A stretch of 8,305 bases of DNA from Acidobacteriota bacterium (GTDB lineage: Bacteria > Acidobacteriota > Terriglobia > Terriglobales > Acidobacteriaceae), in NCBI GenBank assembly GCA_003225595.1, contig QIAR01000192.1:1-8305 (forward strand). Direction: 5' to 3'. Position numbers and translations under genes: made by a program. The notes beneath the pieces are model-generated. The model made no database searches. It saw only the letters and a list, made by a program, of their open reading frames with translations, and had not been told where the DNA came from. Position 1 is the first letter of the stretch, and every line of letters begins with the position of its first letter. This document shows positions 5,631 to 8,305 of this stretch, piece after piece.

Positions 5631-6862
5631 AGCCTCTCCCTGCGACTCTGCTGATCACTCTGGCGCTGGCCTCCCCTGCGGACCCGGAACCAGCGCTTTC
5701 CTATTTCACCAACCTGCGCGACGTCACCATCGCTGCGGCCGACCGGCAAAACTACATCATCGTCGATGAGGATATCTGGAATCACGCTCGCCCGGACCTG
5801 GCAGACCTCCGTCTCTACGACAACGGAACTCAGGTGCCGTTCGTGCTCGCTGAGCAAAGAGGAGGAACTTCCAGCGAGGAGCGGCCGGCAAAGATCCTCA
5901 ATTTGGGTGCCGTCGGCGGCCACACCGAGTTCGACCTCGACATTGGCGAAATCGCCGAATACGACCGTATCCGGCTCCAACTCGATGCCAAGGATTTCGT
6001 GGCCACGGCTTCGGTCGAGGGCAGGAGCACGCTGGGGCAAGGACCAGGCACTACACTGTGGCCCTCCACCCTGTACGACTTTTCGCGCGAAAACCTCGGC
6101 TCCAATTCCGTACTGAAGTTGCCAGCTTCGAGCTTCCGCTACTTGCACGTGCGACTTTCTCATGGCATTCGCCCGGAACAGGTGAAGGGCGCGGCCATCT
6201 ACAACCTGCAGGAGAAGAAGGCAGCGTGGACCGCCGTAGGCACATGTCGTGTCAGCGAACAGAAGAAACACAGCACGATAATTAGTTGTGACATGGCGGC
6301 AAGAGTGCCGCTCGACCGTATCGTTTTCCAAGTTACCAGCAGCCAGGTTAATTTTCGCCGGACCGTGAGCGTGGCCGACGAGCAGGATAGGCAGGTGGCG
6401 CGGGGTGATATCAGCCGGATCAAGATCAATCGCGCCGGGACAACAGTTGTCTCCGAGAGTTCGGTGGTGAACCTCCCTGATGTGCATTCAGACCGCATCA
6501 CAATAATGGTCGATAACGGCGATGATCCGCCACTCACGTTCGATGCCATACAGCCGCAGTCACTTGAAAGACGTCTTTACTTCGAGCCGCAAGGTAAGAA
6601 TTCCCTCAAGCTCTACTACGGTGACGAGAAGCTGACTGCGCCGGTCTACGATTACGCGAAATTCTTTAAAGCCGATCCAGCCGCTGCCCAAGCCCAGTTG
6701 GGGCCAGGCACGCACAATCTTGCTTACACCGGCCGCCCCGATGACCGTCCCTGGTCGGAACGGCACAAGGCTATTCTCTGGTTAGCGATGTTGCTGGCTG
6801 TAGCTGTACTGGCAGTGTTCGCGATCCGTGGCTTGCAAGCCGGTACACAGGCCGGGAGCTAG
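5627..6862 (+). CDS. DUF3999 family secreted, membrane-anchored protein
   Basis: A 411-residue protein placed directly after the DUF2339 gene; DUF2339 and DUF3999 genes are commonly neighbours. An N-terminal signal-like hydrophobic stretch (about 3-17, cleavage plausible near SPA) precedes a large beta-rich region. A single C-terminal helix (about 382-401) is followed by a short positive tail, so the body should face the periplasm. Typical DUF3999 elements are YFTNLRDVTI (25-34), the DLADLRLYDNGTQVPF block (57-72), FRYLHVRLSHG (166-176), and a late LKLYYGD stretch before the anchor. The ATG overlaps the previous stop, implying translational coupling; GAAGGAG at 5607-5613 is 13 nt upstream, rather distant. 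No catalytic motif was identified and the function is unknown. It likely forms an envelope complex with the DUF2339 protein. Confidence 0.9.
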   Translation: MKPLPATLLITLALASPADPEPALSYFTNLRDVTIAAADRQNYIIVDEDIWNHARPDLADLRLYDNGTQVPFVLAEQRGGTSSEERPAKILNLGAVGGHTEFDLDIGEIAEYDRIRLQLDAKDFVATASVEGRSTLGQGPGTTLWPSTLYDFSRENLGSNSVLKLPASSFRYLHVRLSHGIRPEQVKGAAIYNLQEKKAAWTAVGTCRVSEQKKHSTIISCDMAARVPLDRIVFQVTSSQVNFRRTVSVADEQDRQVARGDISRIKINRAGTTVVSESSVVNLPDVHSDRITIMVDNGDDPPLTFDAIQPQSLERRLYFEPQGKNSLKLYYGDEKLTAPVYDYAKFFKADPAAAQAQLGPGTHNLAYTGRPDDRPWSERHKAILWLAMLLAVAVLAVFAIRGLQAGTQAGS

Positions 6863-7070
6863 AGTCGGCCTTACCTGTTACTAAAGGCATAAATCTCGTC
6901 GGCCTTCGGTTACTTGTTGGCTGAGCCTCTTTCGGGTTCCACTGTAGATGCACCTCAACGTTCCGGTCGTCCAGCATGTAGTGGGCGGCATAGAGATGTC
7001 TCCAGGCAGGGTGACTTGCTGTCGCACACCCGGTTGACGGTGCCAACTTTCTAATCGAGGAGTCGAACTG

Positions 7071-7562
7071 ATGCGAAAATTTCTCGGCGTTTCCCTGTTT
7101 GTTTGCCTGGTTTCATTAGCCGGAGTCGCGCAAGAAACACCCAAACCGGAGGTGTTTGGCGGCTATCAATTCACAACACTGGGTCCCTCCCCCCGCTGGA
7201 ATGCAAGCGGTTGGAACGGTTCCGCTAGTATGTACATTACCCGTTGGGTCGGCGTAACAGGAGACTTCAGCGGCGCCTATAGTTCGGGCTTGAGTTTCCA
7301 CACCTACACGTTCGGACCTGTTGTCTCGACCCACAAGGGCAGAATCTCCCCGTTCGCGCACGCCCTCTTCGGAGGTGCTCATGCTTCCGATAGCGTGAGT
7401 GGCACTAGCGGCTTTGCAATGCAATTCGGCGGCGGCGTGGATGTGGGACACAAGCAGTTTGCGTTGCGGCTGGTGCAGGCCGACTGGCTGATTACGCGCT
7501 TCTCTGGCTTCACGGATAAGAACAACGCTCGGGTTTCGACCGGAATCTTGATGCGTTTCTAG
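7071..7562 (+). CDS. Small outer-membrane beta-barrel protein
   Basis: A 163-residue precursor. Residues 1-20 form a signal peptide (MRKFLGVSLFVCLVSLAGVA) with likely cleavage before QETPKP. The mature part (about 143 residues) alternates polar and aromatic or hydrophobic residues in about eight strands: EVFGGYQFT (27-35), GWNGSASMYIT (47-57), WVGVTGDFSGAY (59-70), SFHTYTFGPVVST (75-87), ISPFAHALFGGAHA (92-105), FAMQFGGGVDVG (115-126), FALRLVQADWLITRF (130-144), and VSTGILMRF (155-163). It ends in Phe, the usual C-terminal signal for barrel insertion. The size fits the OmpA-like/OmpX-type "outer membrane beta-barrel" families; no function can be assigned. GAGGAG (7057-7062) lies 8 nt upstream of the ATG. 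The 208-nt gap before it holds only a GTCGGCCTT direct repeat (6864-6872 and 6898-6906) and no clear promoter. An intrinsic terminator follows. Confidence 0.85.
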   Translation: MRKFLGVSLFVCLVSLAGVAQETPKPEVFGGYQFTTLGPSPRWNASGWNGSASMYITRWVGVTGDFSGAYSSGLSFHTYTFGPVVSTHKGRISPFAHALFGGAHASDSVSGTSGFAMQFGGGVDVGHKQFALRLVQADWLITRFSGFTDKNNARVSTGILMRF

Positions 7563-7589
7563 GTGAGCAGCCGTTTACCACGGATAATT

Positions 7590-7619
7590 AAGGGCGACCT
7601 TGGGGTTGCCCTTTTCTTT
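7590..7619 (+). terminator. Intrinsic (Rho-independent) terminator after the beta-barrel gene
   Basis: AAGGGCGACC (7590-7599) pairs with GGTTGCCCTT (7604-7613) through ten pairs, one of them G-U, around a TTGG tetraloop. It is followed by a T-rich run TTTTCTTT ending at 7619. It lies 28 nt after the beta-barrel stop. On the opposite strand the hairpin is followed by AATTATCC rather than a T-tract, so it mainly serves the plus strand and also keeps transcription out of ftsK. Confidence 0.88.
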
Positions 7620-7643
7620 GGTCTCGAAATCACTCATCCAGGA

Positions 7644-8305
7644 TTACCGCATCGACTCTTCCACTTCCGAGAGCCAACCTGGACGCTTCAGCACCTCACG
7701 CGGCTTGGGGCCGTCGGCCGCACCTACAATTCCGTCCTGCTCCATCAAATCGATGAGATGCGCAGCGCGCCCGTAGCCGATGCGCAGCCGCCGCTGCAGC
7801 AGGGAAGTGGACGCCTTCCCAAACTCCACAACCAACTTCACCGCATCCTGATAGAGCGGATCGTGTTCGCCTTCTGCTCCCTCGCCATCATCACCTGGTT
7901 CACCGGGCTCGCGTTCTTCTCTCGGCGCCTCCAGGAATGCCTGCTGGTATTCCGCGGTGCCTTGTGAGCGCCAGAACTCGACCACTGCCGCGATCTCTTT
8001 TTCCGTCACAAAAGGCGCATGCAGCCGATGCACACGGGCTGAGCCTGACGGTAGATACAGCATGTCGCCGCGTCCCAGCAGCGCCTCGGCGCCATTGGCA
8101 TCGAGAATGGTGCGCGAGTCCACCTTGGTCGCCACACGGAACGAAATGCGTGCGGGAAAGTTTGCCTTGATGAGCCCAGTGATCACGTCAACAGAGGGAC
8201 GCTGGGTTGCCAGCACAAGATGGAGTCCCACCGCACGCGCCATCTGCGCCAACCGGGTCACCGACTCCTCAACGTTGCCGGAGTCGAGCATCATCAGATC
8301 GGCCA
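7644..8305 (-). CDS. ftsK: DNA translocase FtsK, C-terminal part (5'-partial)
   Basis: Only the C-terminal 219 or so codons are in the window; the frame continues past 8305, so the ATG at 8294 is internal. The visible protein begins inside the motor's Walker B region (ADLMMLDSG, the family's DELADLMM). It continues with the diagnostic ESVTRLAQMARAVGLHLVLA, TQRPSVDVITGLIKANFPAR and SRTILDANGAEALLGRGDML blocks of the RecA-like beta domain. An acidic, Glu/Gly-rich linker (roughly PREEREPGEPGDDGEGAEGE) leads to the gamma winged-helix domain (DPLYQDAVKLVV ... LLQRRLRIGYGRAAHLIDLM ... KPREVL), which in characterised FtsK reads KOPS and contacts XerD. FtsK is a septal, hexameric ATP-driven pump that clears chromosome termini at division. 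The stop is TAA at 7644-7646. It is convergent with the beta-barrel gene. Confidence 0.97.
   Translation of the reverse strand, partial: ADLMMLDSGNVEESVTRLAQMARAVGLHLVLATQRPSVDVITGLIKANFPARISFRVATKVDSRTILDANGAEALLGRGDMLYLPSGSARVHRLHAPFVTEKEIAAVVEFWRSQGTAEYQQAFLEAPREEREPGEPGDDGEGAEGEHDPLYQDAVKLVVEFGKASTSLLQRRLRIGYGRAAHLIDLMEQDGIVGAADGPKPREVLKRPGWLSEVEESMR

Noticed and set aside
5561..6487. 308-codon open frame on the minus strand across the DUF2339/DUF3999 junction
   Set aside because: Antisense to two genes with clear family matches; the product has no family signature.
6869..6889. GCCTT ... AAGGC hairpin just after the DUF3999 stop
   Set aside because: Only 5 bp of stem with an 11-nt loop and no T-tract; too weak to call a terminator.
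6771..7046. Minus-strand frame of 91 codons covering the gap before the beta-barrel gene
   Set aside because: Starts with TTG without a ribosome binding site, runs antisense into the end of the DUF3999 gene, and has no recognisable motif.
7563..7967. Plus-strand frame of 134 codons beginning right after the beta-barrel stop
   Set aside because: It runs through the intrinsic terminator and is antisense to the highly conserved ftsK motor and winged-helix regions.

Overview
The window reads as a chromosomal segment of a GC-rich, diderm (Gram-negative-type) bacterium. The best guess is Acidobacteriota. This is an inference from three things: a Ser/Thr kinase fused to a TolB-like domain and a long TPR array, a DUF2339/DUF3999 membrane pair, and a small outer-membrane beta-barrel that ends in Phe. 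No rRNA, tRNA, mobile element or CRISPR array was seen. Both ends cut through genes: a kinase on the left and ftsK on the right.

Layout. (1) 1-2451 (+): Ser/Thr kinase, transmembrane helix, TolB-like domain and about nine or ten TPRs; the kinase N-lobe lies outside the window. (2) 2525-2845 (+): a 106-residue small protein with a very good ribosome binding site, probably cupredoxin-like but without the usual copper ligands. Its leader holds a 28-bp imperfect palindrome. (3) 2846-3264: about 420 nt without a convincing gene, holding a cluster of small inverted repeats and weak tiny ORFs. (4) 3265-3675 (-): YjbQ/UPF0047 family protein. (5) A 74-nt divergent spacer with a plausible sigma70-type promoter and a 7-bp inverted repeat. 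(6) 3750-5630 and 5627-6862 (+): DUF2339 polytopic membrane protein and DUF3999 secreted, membrane-anchored protein, overlapping by ATGA. (7) 7071-7562 (+): small outer-membrane beta-barrel protein, followed by a clear intrinsic terminator at 7590-7619. (8) 7644-8305 (-): C-terminal part of the DNA translocase FtsK, convergent with the barrel gene.

How the genes relate. The DUF2339/DUF3999 pair is the only convincing operon, and the two proteins probably act together in the cell envelope; their function is unknown. The kinase and the small downstream protein are in tandem 73 nt apart and could be functionally linked, but the palindrome suggests the small gene may be controlled separately. YjbQ, the barrel and FtsK look like independent genes. 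No complete defence or mobile system is visible. The most unusual items are the HCD (non-RD) catalytic loop of the kinase, the palindromic leader of the small gene, and the paired half-sites in the divergent yjbQ/DUF2339 spacer.
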